Below are positions 35,685 through 43,503 of a stretch of DNA of 64,000 nt, in pieces (position 1 is the first letter of the stretch; each line of letters begins with the position of its first letter). The DNA is from Pedobacter hartonius (GTDB lineage Bacteria > Bacteroidota > Bacteroidia > Sphingobacteriales > Sphingobacteriaceae). The notes under the pieces are model-generated. The model worked only from the letters and a program-made list of their open reading frames with translations. It was not told the origin of the DNA and ran no database searches. The position numbers were made by a program, and so were the translations under genes. The stretch is from assembly GCF_900107535.1 (NCBI RefSeq), contig NZ_FNRA01000012.1, positions 124,001 to 188,000 on the forward strand, read 5' to 3'.

Positions 35685-36517
35685 ATCATCCGGAAGCTAT
35701 GTTTAACATACGAGCCTGCAAGAAGGCTCAGTTTTCTTGAATTGGGGATACGTATCCGTTCCGAAAGGATACGTACGGAAGAAACAGACTTGATCTTGTT
35801 GAACAGGCTCCTGTAATAAATATAAGCTACATAAACACCAAAGCGGGAACTGCGTGGCAGTTGCCTGATCCCGGCCAGTGCTGCAGCAAAATCTTCTTCA
35901 ATGTCCCGCTCAATTTCTTTTTTTTCCTTTTCAGAGAATATGCTGAGGTCTACCTGTGGAAAATATACCCTTCCCAATACTTCATAGTCATTTTTCAGGT
36001 CTCTCAGAAAATTCACCTTCTGAAAGGCCGCCCCCAGCCTCATTGCCGCAGGTTTCAGGTTTTTGTATAATTCCTGGTTATTTTCGGTAAACACCCGCAG
36101 GCACATCAGCCCAACTACTTCTGCGGAGCCTAATATATAGGTTTCGTATGAATTTGCAGAATGCTGCGTCTGCTGAAGATCCATTTCCATGCTGGCCAGG
36201 AAACAGTCAGTAAGCCCGCTTTCAATGGAATAATCATGAACCACATGCTGGAAACTGTTAAGTATAGGATTAAGGCTGATCCGCTGACGGATTGCTTTAT
36301 AGGTGTCTGTTTTAAAATCTTCCAGCAGATCTGCCTTGTTAAAATCATGAAATGAATCTACAATTTCATCCGCCAGACGCACGAAACCATAAATGCTGTA
36401 AATGGCGTTGTGGAATTTTTTATTCAGGCACCGGATGCCGAGTGAAAAGCTGGTACTGTAGGTTTTGGTGACCAATGTGCTTGAGGCAACAGAAATATGA
36501 TCAAACAGTTCTTTCAT
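35681..36517 (-). CDS. crtB: Phytoene synthase
   Basis: A 278-residue squalene/phytoene-synthase-fold enzyme that condenses two GGPP to phytoene. The first Asp-rich motif is RLADEIVD, and the second block NFLRDLKNDYEVLGRVYFP is typical. The enzyme is soluble or peripheral. It lies 2 nt after crtI and overlaps the next gene, so the operon is translated in tight coupling. Confidence 0.95.
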   Translation of the reverse strand: MKELFDHISVASSTLVTKTYSTSFSLGIRCLNKKFHNAIYSIYGFVRLADEIVDSFHDFNKADLLEDFKTDTYKAIRQRISLNPILNSFQHVVHDYSIESGLTDCFLASMEMDLQQTQHSANSYETYILGSAEVVGLMCLRVFTENNQELYKNLKPAAMRLGAAFQKVNFLRDLKNDYEVLGRVYFPQVDLSIFSEKEKKEIERDIEEDFAAALAGIRQLPRSSRFGVYVAYIYYRSLFNKIKSVSSVRILSERIRIPNSRKLSLLAGSYVKHSFRMI

Positions 36518-36519
36518 GG

Positions 36520-37995
36520 CTATTTTCTTTTAAAATACTGATCCAGCTGTCCGGCCGCTACCTGACCTGATATCAATGCGGGAGGAACGCCCGGGCCGGG
36601 AACTGTCAGCTGCCCTGCATAGAACATATTTTTAAGCTGTTTATTTTTTAAGGAGGGTTTCAGCACAGCAGTCTGCATTAACGTATTTGCCAGTCCATAC
36701 GCATTTCCTTTATAAGCATGATAATCCTCAGTGAAATCATTGATGCAATATGTTCTCTTATAAATGATCTGTTCGCGGAAACTTTCGCCGCAAAAATTTT
36801 CAACACGCCTGATGAGCCCGTCAAAATATCCTTCCCTGGTAGTCACATCATCTTTCAGCCCCGCCGCAACGGGAACCAGCAGAAACAAGTTCTCCATTCC
36901 TTCAGGGGCTACCCCTGCATCTGTTTTGGATGGGCAGCAGACATAGAACAATGGCTCTTCGGGCCATTGCGGACTGCTGTAAATATCATGGGCATGCTGA
37001 GTAAAATCGGCATCAAAGAACAGGTTATGGTGCTGCAGCTTCTTCAATTTTTTGCTTACTCCTACATAATATATCAGACAGGAAGGGGCGAAAGTCTTTT
37101 TCTCCCAATATTTTTCCTTGTAATTTCTGTAAGGCTCATCCAGCAGCTGCTGTTCAACATGGTGATAATCCGCTGCGGCAATCAGTCCGTCCGTTTTGAC
37201 CGGGCCTATACTTGTTTTCAAGCCGGAGACCAGTCCTCCGGTAACCTCTATATGTTCTACCTGTACACCGGCGTGGAATTCAACGTCCAGGGATTCTGCA
37301 AGCTCTTTCATCCCGCTGACGATTTTACACATGCCGCCAACCGGGTAGAAAGTCCCCTGCACCAGGGCTGAGTAGTTCATCATTGTATATAAAGCGGGTA
37401 TCCTGTTTGCCATCGCCCCCAGGAAAAGTACCGGAAACTCCATCAGGGCAATGAGGCGTTCATCCCTGAAATAGCTTTTTACATGGGAACTGACGGAGCT
37501 GAAGAGATTGGCTTTCAGCATTCCCTGAACCACATCCATATTGGCGTACTCCATCCATGAAAATGCAGGCTTATAAACCAGGTCTTTCATACCAACTTCG
37601 TATTTGAACTCAGCTTCCTTTAAAAATTTACGCAATGCGACAGCGCTGCCAGGTTCTATGGATTCAAATACCTGTTCTAACTCATCCATACTGGCAGGGA
37701 TTTCTATGACGTCGTCCTTTCCGAAGATGATCTGGAAACCGGGATCCAGCTGTTTCAGTTCATAATAATCTGCGGCTGATTTTCCAAAGGCGCTGAAGAA
37801 GTTCTCAAAAATATCAGGCATCCAGTACCAGCTGGGACCCATATCAAAAGTGAATCCCTCCGCACTGTACACCCTTGCCCTACCACCTATATCTCTGTTT
37901 TTTTCAAATACAGCAACCCGATGTCCTTCTTTCGCTGCAAAACAGGATGCCGCCAAACCAGAAAAACCACTACCGATAATTGAAATATTTGCCAT
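36520..37995 (-). CDS. crtI: Phytoene desaturase
   Basis: A 491-residue FAD-dependent desaturase that turns phytoene to lycopene. The N-terminal dinucleotide fold is GSGFSGLAASCFAAKEG (8-24) with EKNRDIGGRARV. The GPSWYWMPDIFENFF block and the C-terminal GQLTVPGPGVPPALISG are characteristic of CrtI. It is the first gene of the crtI-crtB-unknown-idi-crtZ operon. A 22-bp palindrome lies 18 nt upstream of its ATG. Confidence 0.95.
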   Translation of the reverse strand: MANISIIGSGFSGLAASCFAAKEGHRVAVFEKNRDIGGRARVYSAEGFTFDMGPSWYWMPDIFENFFSAFGKSAADYYELKQLDPGFQIIFGKDDVIEIPASMDELEQVFESIEPGSAVALRKFLKEAEFKYEVGMKDLVYKPAFSWMEYANMDVVQGMLKANLFSSVSSHVKSYFRDERLIALMEFPVLFLGAMANRIPALYTMMNYSALVQGTFYPVGGMCKIVSGMKELAESLDVEFHAGVQVEHIEVTGGLVSGLKTSIGPVKTDGLIAAADYHHVEQQLLDEPYRNYKEKYWEKKTFAPSCLIYYVGVSKKLKKLQHHNLFFDADFTQHAHDIYSSPQWPEEPLFYVCCPSKTDAGVAPEGMENLFLLVPVAAGLKDDVTTREGYFDGLIRRVENFCGESFREQIIYKRTYCINDFTEDYHAYKGNAYGLANTLMQTAVLKPSLKNKQLKNMFYAGQLTVPGPGVPPALISGQVAAGQLDQYFKRK

Positions 37996-38013
37996 AGCAT
38001 AAAACAGTTGAAT

Positions 38014-38035
38014 ATGGGTTAAATTAATTACCCAT
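38014..38035. promoter_or_regulatory. Candidate operator palindrome before crtI
   Basis: ATGGGTTAAATTAATTACCCAT: arms ATGGGT (38014-38019) and ACCCAT (38030-38035) with an AT-rich centre that is nearly symmetric. Its position between crtI and its presumed promoter suits a regulator site. No regulator gene (MerR or sigma factor) is nearby. Confidence 0.45.
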
Positions 38036-38078
38036 TTGTATTAATTTTATTAAAATACAGAATTTTTTCTGTAAAAAA

Positions 38079-38109
38079 AAGCTGCCTTCAGATTATTCTG
38101 AGGCAGCTT
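38079..38109 (-). terminator. Intrinsic terminator after the lipocalin-like gene
   Basis: AAGCTGCCTTCAGA pairs with TCTGAGGCAGCTT around TTAT (one bulge). On the minus strand a run of eight U follows, so this ends the minus-strand lipocalin-like gene before the crt operon. Confidence 0.85.
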
Positions 38110-38136
38110 GTATACTTTAATTGGAGGAATAGGAAT

Positions 38137-38628
38137 CTATTTCGCCGCTTTGGTAAAGTTCAATACAATGTTTGCAGGCGCAGATCCGTATTCCACAGGT
38201 GATTTCAGGATCAGCTGATCTCCGGAAGTTGAAGAGAGGACAAGTCTGTAACCATCTGTGATGCTCTTGGCTTTATCACCTTCGTTCAATTTTTTAAATT
38301 GGAATGTCTCATCTGCAGTACTCACCGACCAAAAAATATCTTGTGTTCTTGCAGGGCAATCTGCGGTTCCGGGCAATGTGTAGCTACCATTTCCGCTATT
38401 GGTTAAACGCCATGTACTTCCAATAAAACATTTGTATGAAGCCTCATTGAAAAGGGATTTTACATTGGCAGCAGGCACGCCTTCAAAAGTGATATTATTC
38501 AATACCCAGTTACCTGTTACGGCCCCTCTTCTCAAACTTGTACCTGCAGTACTTTTTGTGCTGGAGCAACTTTGTAAAACCATTAATGAACTGCATAAAA
38601 TGGCTGCTATTACTAATATTCTTTTCAT
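38137..38628 (-). CDS. Lipocalin-like lipoprotein
   Basis: About 163 residues. The signal segment ends in the lipobox LQSCSS, so it should be lipid-anchored. The mature part has GNWVLNNITFEG near its start and ends in short alternating strands, which suits the lipocalin-like family of Bacteroidetes lipoproteins. I start it at ATG 38628; a longer frame to 38670 would place extra residues before the signal peptide. Function unknown; the ligand may be hydrophobic. Confidence 0.8.
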   Translation of the reverse strand: MKRILVIAAILCSSLMVLQSCSSTKSTAGTSLRRGAVTGNWVLNNITFEGVPAANVKSLFNEASYKCFIGSTWRLTNSGNGSYTLPGTADCPARTQDIFWSVSTADETFQFKKLNEGDKAKSITDGYRLVLSSTSGDQLILKSPVEYGSAPANIVLNFTKAAK

Positions 38629-38670
38629 ATACGTCTGTTTTGAATTTACCCCTTGCATAAATCCTGCCAA

Positions 38671-39019
38671 AAAACTTAAAAATTTAAATTCATTTGCTCA
38701 AAAATCACTACGACGAATACCAGCAATTTAACCCCCAGTAACACAGGGAAGTGCTAAATCAGTTGATGGTGCATCTCCTGGTTTCTAATAAAAACCAGGC
38801 AGCGCAAGATTTTATTACAATGGATAAATGTCTGCATTGCTAAGCGCTGTGACCGTTAAAAAGTTCAGGTTGTGTTTTCCATATGTCATATCAGTTAAGA
38901 ATCAGAGAAAAATAATAATGAAATTTATTTTGTTTTTATCTGGTTTATCGCATAGAAAAATATTAATAATAAATATATTTATACCACGTTAATGTTACCT
39001 GAACCTTACAAACATCGCG
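38671..39019. other. Non-coding region before metY with two adjacent stems
   Basis: No credible gene. CCTGGTTT (38777-38784) pairs with 38792-38799, and CAGCGC (38800-38805) pairs with GCGCTG (38844-38849), so the two stems are contiguous. A -7-like box TATATTTA lies at 38974-38981. I could not match the region to a SAM-I or SAM-II riboswitch. Confidence 0.5.
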
Positions 39020-40321
39020 ATGCCTACAAAATATCAATTTGAAACGCTGCAGCTTCATGCCGGACAGGAAATAGATCCTACAACAGGCGCCAGAGCAGTG
39101 CCTATTTATCAAACCACCTCTTATGGCTTTAACAGTGCCGAGCATGGGGCAAACCTCTTTGCGCTGAAGGAATTCGGGAATATCTATACCCGTATCATGA
39201 ATCCTACAACAGACGTGTTTGAAAAACGCGTGGCAGCACTGGAGGGTGGTGTGGCAGCATTGGCAGTGGCTTCGGGGCAGGCTGCCCAGTTCATCGCGCT
39301 GAATAACATGATGGAGACTGGTGATAACTTTGTGTCTTCACCACACCTGTATGGCGGTACCCATAACCAGTTTAAAGTCGCCTTTAAACGACTGGGCATA
39401 GAGGTACGGTTTGCGGCGAGCGACAATACGAAGGATTTCGAATCCCGGATTGATGAAAATACAAAAGCACTGTATGTAGAGACCATAGGGAACCCTTCTT
39501 TCAGTATTCCTGATTTTGAAGAGCTGGCCCTGGTGGCTGAAAAATACAACCTTCCTTTGGTTGTCGATAATACATTCGGTGCTGCAGGTTACCTGTTCAG
39601 GCCACTGGATTACGGTGCGCACATCGTAGTGCAGTCTGCTACCAAATGGATCGGCGGTCATGGTAACAGTATCGGCGGTGTGATTGTAGACGGCGGAAAG
39701 TATAACTGGGGCAATGGCAAGTTCGGGCAGTTCAGTTCTCCTTCCGAGAGTTACCACGGCCTGGTTTACAGCGACGTATTCGGTGAAGGCAGTAGCTTTG
39801 GAAATATCCAGTTTATCATTCGCGCCCGGGTTGAAGGCCTAAGAGATTTTGGCCCCGCCCTCTCTCCTTTTAATTCATTTCTCCTGCTGCAAGGGCTTGA
39901 AACACTTTCCCTTCGCGTACAGCGCCATGTAGACAATGCGCTTGCACTGGCCACATGGCTGGAAAAACATGAGCAGGTCAGCCAGGTATTTTATCCGGGA
40001 CTGGAAAGCAGCCCTTATCATCAGAACGCAAAAAAATACTTGAAAAATGGGTATGGCGCAGTATTGGCCTTTGAATTAAAGGGCAACAAAAAACAGGCAA
40101 CACGACTGGTAGATTCACTGCAGCTGATCAGCCACGTGGCCAATGTAGGAGATGCAAAAACACTCATCATACAGCCATCAGCAACTACGCATCAGCAGAT
40201 GGAGGACGAAGAACAACTGGCTGCAGGCGTTACCCCACAGTTACTGAGGGTTTCTGTAGGGATAGAACATATAGATGATATCAGGGCAGATCTTGAACAG
40301 GCCTTTGAAAATATAGTATAG
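39020..40321 (+). CDS. metY: O-acetylhomoserine sulfhydrylase
   Basis: A 433-residue PLP enzyme of the Cys/Met-metabolism family that makes homocysteine from O-acetylhomoserine and sulfide. The PLP lysine is K209 in QSATKWIGGHG; SRRxTPLYQTTSYGF-like VPIYQTTSYGF at the N-terminus and NIYTRIMNPT are typical. The long form (about 430 residues) points to MetY rather than MetB or MetC. It lies upstream of the SAM riboswitch that governs metX-hom and so is transcribed separately. Confidence 0.94.
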   Translation: MPTKYQFETLQLHAGQEIDPTTGARAVPIYQTTSYGFNSAEHGANLFALKEFGNIYTRIMNPTTDVFEKRVAALEGGVAALAVASGQAAQFIALNNMMETGDNFVSSPHLYGGTHNQFKVAFKRLGIEVRFAASDNTKDFESRIDENTKALYVETIGNPSFSIPDFEELALVAEKYNLPLVVDNTFGAAGYLFRPLDYGAHIVVQSATKWIGGHGNSIGGVIVDGGKYNWGNGKFGQFSSPSESYHGLVYSDVFGEGSSFGNIQFIIRARVEGLRDFGPALSPFNSFLLLQGLETLSLRVQRHVDNALALATWLEKHEQVSQVFYPGLESSPYHQNAKKYLKNGYGAVLAFELKGNKKQATRLVDSLQLISHVANVGDAKTLIIQPSATTHQQMEDEEQLAAGVTPQLLRVSVGIEHIDDIRADLEQAFENIV

Positions 40322-40583
40322 CCGCCCTCCTGATTCCTGCAAAATATAATTCTGAATTTTTCTGTACCGATTAACGCAGACACATTTAAACGCTGTTTTG
40401 CAGGAACAGGGGCTCATTTCAAGGCGTAACGCCTGTGAATTTGACGATTTAAATCATTTTAACACCCTAACTTACAGTACTGTAACAATTATTCAGAATT
40501 ATATTTTGAAAATATAATCTGTAGCATTACATTTGTAGACATAAAGCGAAAGCTTTTCGAGTCAACCTCAATCACCGGGTTTG

Positions 40584-40694
40584 ATTTATAAAGAAGTGGC
40601 GAGAGACAGGCTCTATGACCCACTGGCAACCCTCCCAAATGGAGAAGGTGCCAATTCCTGACCAGTCAGCATATTGCTTTCTGGAAAGATAAAT
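40584..40694 (+). ncRNA. SAM-I (S-box) riboswitch before metX
   Basis: The conserved core is present: GTGGCGAGAGACAGG, then GACCCACTGGCAACC, the S-box kink-turn and SAM-binding pattern. P1 can form from ATTTAT at 40584-40589 with ATAAAT at 40689-40694. It precedes metX-hom and should switch expression down when SAM is abundant. Confidence 0.85.
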
Positions 40695-40702
40695 TTAGAC
40701 AA

Positions 40703-40801
40703 ATGAAAACAAGATCAATACTATCGCTACCGGGCGAAAAGCAGCCTAACATTAATCCTGATACACGGGCTTTTGAATATATGTGTTGTTGCCTGAACTA
40801 A
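40703..40801 (+). CDS. 32-residue leader ORF with Cys-Cys-Cys
   Basis: A short frame begins 8 nt after P1 of the riboswitch. It ends EYMCCCLN and then TAA (40799-40801), so three Cys codons come just before the stop. A weak GGAA/TTCC stem followed by T5 lies at about 40822-40838. The layout is like an attenuation peptide that senses charged tRNA-Cys. This role is inferred; translation is not shown. Confidence 0.5.
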   Translation: MKTRSILSLPGEKQPNINPDTRAFEYMCCCLN

Positions 40802-40852
40802 CCTCCCATTGTAAACCCAACCGGAAGGTATTCCTTTTTCAACTCAGTCAAC

Positions 40853-40936
40853 ATGTCAACTCAAACAAATTCTATTACGGCTTTATGCATGTTTAAACAC
40901 ACAGCAACAGCCTCTCTATATAAAGATTTAGTATAA
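40853..40936 (+). CDS. 27-residue ORF whose stop overlaps the metX start
   Basis: ATG at 40853 opens a 27-codon frame ending in TAA at 40934-40936, which shares its last A with the metX ATG (TAATG). Such an overlap is typical of translational coupling. The peptide has no recognisable domain. It could be a leader or only an accident of base composition. Confidence 0.4.
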   Translation: MSTQTNSITALCMFKHTATASLYKDLV

Positions 40937-41994
40937 TGTCATCAACAGCTATATATCATCACAAAAAGCCTTTTAAACTTGAAAACGGAAAAAAGCTTTC
41001 TGAACTTCAAATTGCCTATCAGACTTATGGCAGGTTAAATGCCAAAAAAAATAATGTAATCTGGGCTTGCCATGCTTTGACTGCTAATGCAGATGTGGCC
41101 GACTGGTGGAAGGGACTTGTAGGCGATAAATACCTGTTTAATCCTGAAGAGCATTTTATCATTTGTGCTAATGTGCTGGGCTCGCATTATGGCACTACCA
41201 GCCCTCTTAATATTGATCCGGTAACCGGAAATCCTTATTACCTTTCCTTCCCTGAGTTTACCATCCGGGATCTTGCCAAAGTACATCAGCTATTGGCAGA
41301 CCACCTTGGAATTACAAAAATCAAGGTATTGATCGGCGGATCTTTAGGAGGTCAGCAGGCTTCAGAATGGGCAATTGCAAATACCATCACTATTGAAAAT
41401 CTAATACTCGTAGCCTGTAACGCCTTCCAGACCCCTTGGGGAATTGCATTCAATGAAAGCCAGCGCCTAGCCATCAGTGCCGACCGCAGTTTCTACAGCC
41501 AGCAGCCTGACGGTGGAATGAAAGGACTTCAGGCAGCCAGAAGTATAGCCTTGCTTTCCTACCGTACCTATGAAGCTTATAATGCCACACAGGTGGAAAG
41601 TGTAAATGACAAGACGGGTGATTTCCGGGCTGCGTCCTATCAAAAATATCAGGGCGAAAAACTCTGCCGTAGGTTTAATGCCTACAGCTATTGGTACCTT
41701 ACCAAAGCAATGGACAGCCACAATGTTGGCAGAGGACGAAAAAGTGTGGCCGATGCCCTGGCGGGAATCAAATCAAATACGCTGGTGATCGGCATTGAGA
41801 ATGACTTCCTTTTCCCTGTCAATGAGCAGGAGTTCCTGGGAAAACATATTCCCGGAGCTGAGTTCCACAGCATCAAATCTGCCTACGGACATGACGGCTT
41901 TCTGATTGAAACAGACATTTTAACCAATATCATCGGGAACTTTTTGAAGGAAAGCGCAAATAAAAAAATTGTTAAACTGCATAAAATAGCATAA
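40936..41994 (+). CDS. metX: Homoserine O-acetyltransferase
   Basis: A 352-residue alpha/beta-hydrolase that acetylates homoserine with acetyl-CoA, the first committed step to methionine in this pathway. The nucleophile elbow is GGSLGGQQASEWA and the catalytic His is in AYGHDGFLIE. The stop overlaps the hom start by one base. Expression is governed by the SAM-I riboswitch at 40584-40694. Confidence 0.95.
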   Translation: MSSTAIYHHKKPFKLENGKKLSELQIAYQTYGRLNAKKNNVIWACHALTANADVADWWKGLVGDKYLFNPEEHFIICANVLGSHYGTTSPLNIDPVTGNPYYLSFPEFTIRDLAKVHQLLADHLGITKIKVLIGGSLGGQQASEWAIANTITIENLILVACNAFQTPWGIAFNESQRLAISADRSFYSQQPDGGMKGLQAARSIALLSYRTYEAYNATQVESVNDKTGDFRAASYQKYQGEKLCRRFNAYSYWYLTKAMDSHNVGRGRKSVADALAGIKSNTLVIGIENDFLFPVNEQEFLGKHIPGAEFHSIKSAYGHDGFLIETDILTNIIGNFLKESANKKIVKLHKIA

Positions 41995-43235
41995 TGAATA
42001 AGAAACTTAAAATTGGAATATTCGGTTTTGGAGTGGTGGGACAGGGATTGCATGACATCATCCGTGGTCAGGACCTGAACCTCGAGATCATCAAAATAGC
42101 AATAAAAAATCCTGATAAAAAGCGGAGCCTTGACGCTAAACTGTTTACTACAGATCATGATGAGATACTGAACAATGAAGAGATCAATACCATAGTTGAA
42201 CTGATTGATGATGCTGATGCGGCTTTTGAGATCACCCGGAAAGCGCTGATTAATGGAAAACATGTCGTTTCAGCGAATAAAAAAATGATTGCCAATCACC
42301 TGGAAGAACTGGTTGAATTACAGGCAAAATATGGAACTTCCCTTCTTTATGAAGGCGCAGTTTGCGGCAGTATTCCTATCATCAGGAATCTTGAAGAGTA
42401 TTACGACAATGAGTTGCTGCATGGAATAAGCGGGATATTCAATGGTTCATCAAACTATATCCTCTCCAAAATATTTAATGAGAACATGCCTTATGCTGAT
42501 GCTTTAAAACAGGCTCAGGATCTTGGCTTTGCTGAAACAGACCCGATAATGGATGTTGGTGGTTTCGACCCAAAATTCAAACTGGCCATTGCCACAGCCC
42601 ATGCTTACGGATTGTTCATCAATCCGGATAAGATCCTGAACATAGGAATCCAGAATCTATCGGAGCATGATATTCAGTATGCCAGGGAGAAGAATTTCAA
42701 GATTAAACTGGTACCTACCGCACGCAAGATCAGCACTAAACAGGTCGTAACTTATGTACTGCCAAAATTTGTAAAGTCTGATGATTTCCTTTTCAACGTT
42801 GAAAATGAATACAATGGTGTCACCGTTCAGGCTGCTTTTGCCGACAAACAATTTTTCTTTGGAAAAGGTGCCGGAGGGCACCCAACGGGTGCTGCAGTGT
42901 TATCCGATATTGCTGCATTGAGATACGGCTACAGGTATGAGTACAAAAAATACCACCAGAAAAACGGACTGATCCATACTGATAATGTGAACATTGAGGT
43001 ATACCTGAGATACACACACGAATACACGGTAGAGAAACTCAAAATTGAAAATATTATAGAACGTTTCTCAAGAAATGACTACAAGTATGTCATTGGAAGT
43101 GTAAGCCTGAAATCACTTCTGGCAAATAAAGACCTGCTAGTACAGAAAGACGTGTTCATCGCTAATACAGGCCGTTTTACTTATACTGAACAACAGATCC
43201 AGGAAATTGCTGCTGAAGAAGTGCTGGTGCAATAG
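41994..43235 (+). CDS. hom: Homoserine dehydrogenase
   Basis: A 413-residue single-function enzyme that reduces aspartate semialdehyde to homoserine. The Rossmann motif GFGVVGQGLHD lies near 11-21, and the substrate block GAVCGSIPIIRNL and the GISGIFNGSSNYIL motif follow. The C-terminus lacks the large ACT pair of ThrA, so it is not an aspartokinase fusion. It is cotranscribed with metX and supplies its substrate. Confidence 0.94.
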   Translation: MNKKLKIGIFGFGVVGQGLHDIIRGQDLNLEIIKIAIKNPDKKRSLDAKLFTTDHDEILNNEEINTIVELIDDADAAFEITRKALINGKHVVSANKKMIANHLEELVELQAKYGTSLLYEGAVCGSIPIIRNLEEYYDNELLHGISGIFNGSSNYILSKIFNENMPYADALKQAQDLGFAETDPIMDVGGFDPKFKLAIATAHAYGLFINPDKILNIGIQNLSEHDIQYAREKNFKIKLVPTARKISTKQVVTYVLPKFVKSDDFLFNVENEYNGVTVQAAFADKQFFFGKGAGGHPTGAAVLSDIAALRYGYRYEYKKYHQKNGLIHTDNVNIEVYLRYTHEYTVEKLKIENIIERFSRNDYKYVIGSVSLKSLLANKDLLVQKDVFIANTGRFTYTEQQIQEIAAEEVLVQ

Positions 43236-43328
43236 TCCCGTGTTTTCAGGAGGATTGTTTCTTAGTTGAACGCTTAATTGTTTATGCTTGCTTAGTTGAT
43301 TACTTACTTCGAAAAGATCATCAATATG

Positions 43329-43358
43329 AAAGATGGATATATTATATCCATCTTTTTT
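43329..43358 (+). terminator. Terminator of the metX-hom operon
   Basis: AAAGATGGATATA and its exact complement flank a single T (43329-43341, 43343-43355), then a run of T through 43358. It lies about 95 nt after the hom stop. Confidence 0.85.
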
Positions 43359-43470
43359 AAGTTCCTCCTGGGGGATCTTCTATACCACCGTTCCAGGCAG
43401 GGCACTTAAATACACAGCTGTTCAAAATATCATAACTGCATTACAGATGTCTTATACTGGGATTAGTTTA

Positions 43471-43489
43471 CAGTATGCATAGCATACTG
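43471..43489. terminator. 8-bp hairpin between hom and the E2 gene
   Basis: CAGTATGC, loop ATA, GCATACTG. It lies 15 nt before the end of the convergent E2 gene and could end that transcript, but it has no strong U-run. Confidence 0.4.
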
Positions 43490-43503
43490 AGTAACCAGGT
43501 AGA

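Noticed and set aside
38740..38860. Possible SAM-I or SAM-II riboswitch before metY
   Set aside because: Neither the GAGGGA/GGCAACC core of SAM-I nor a SAM-II pattern could be read; only plain stems are present.
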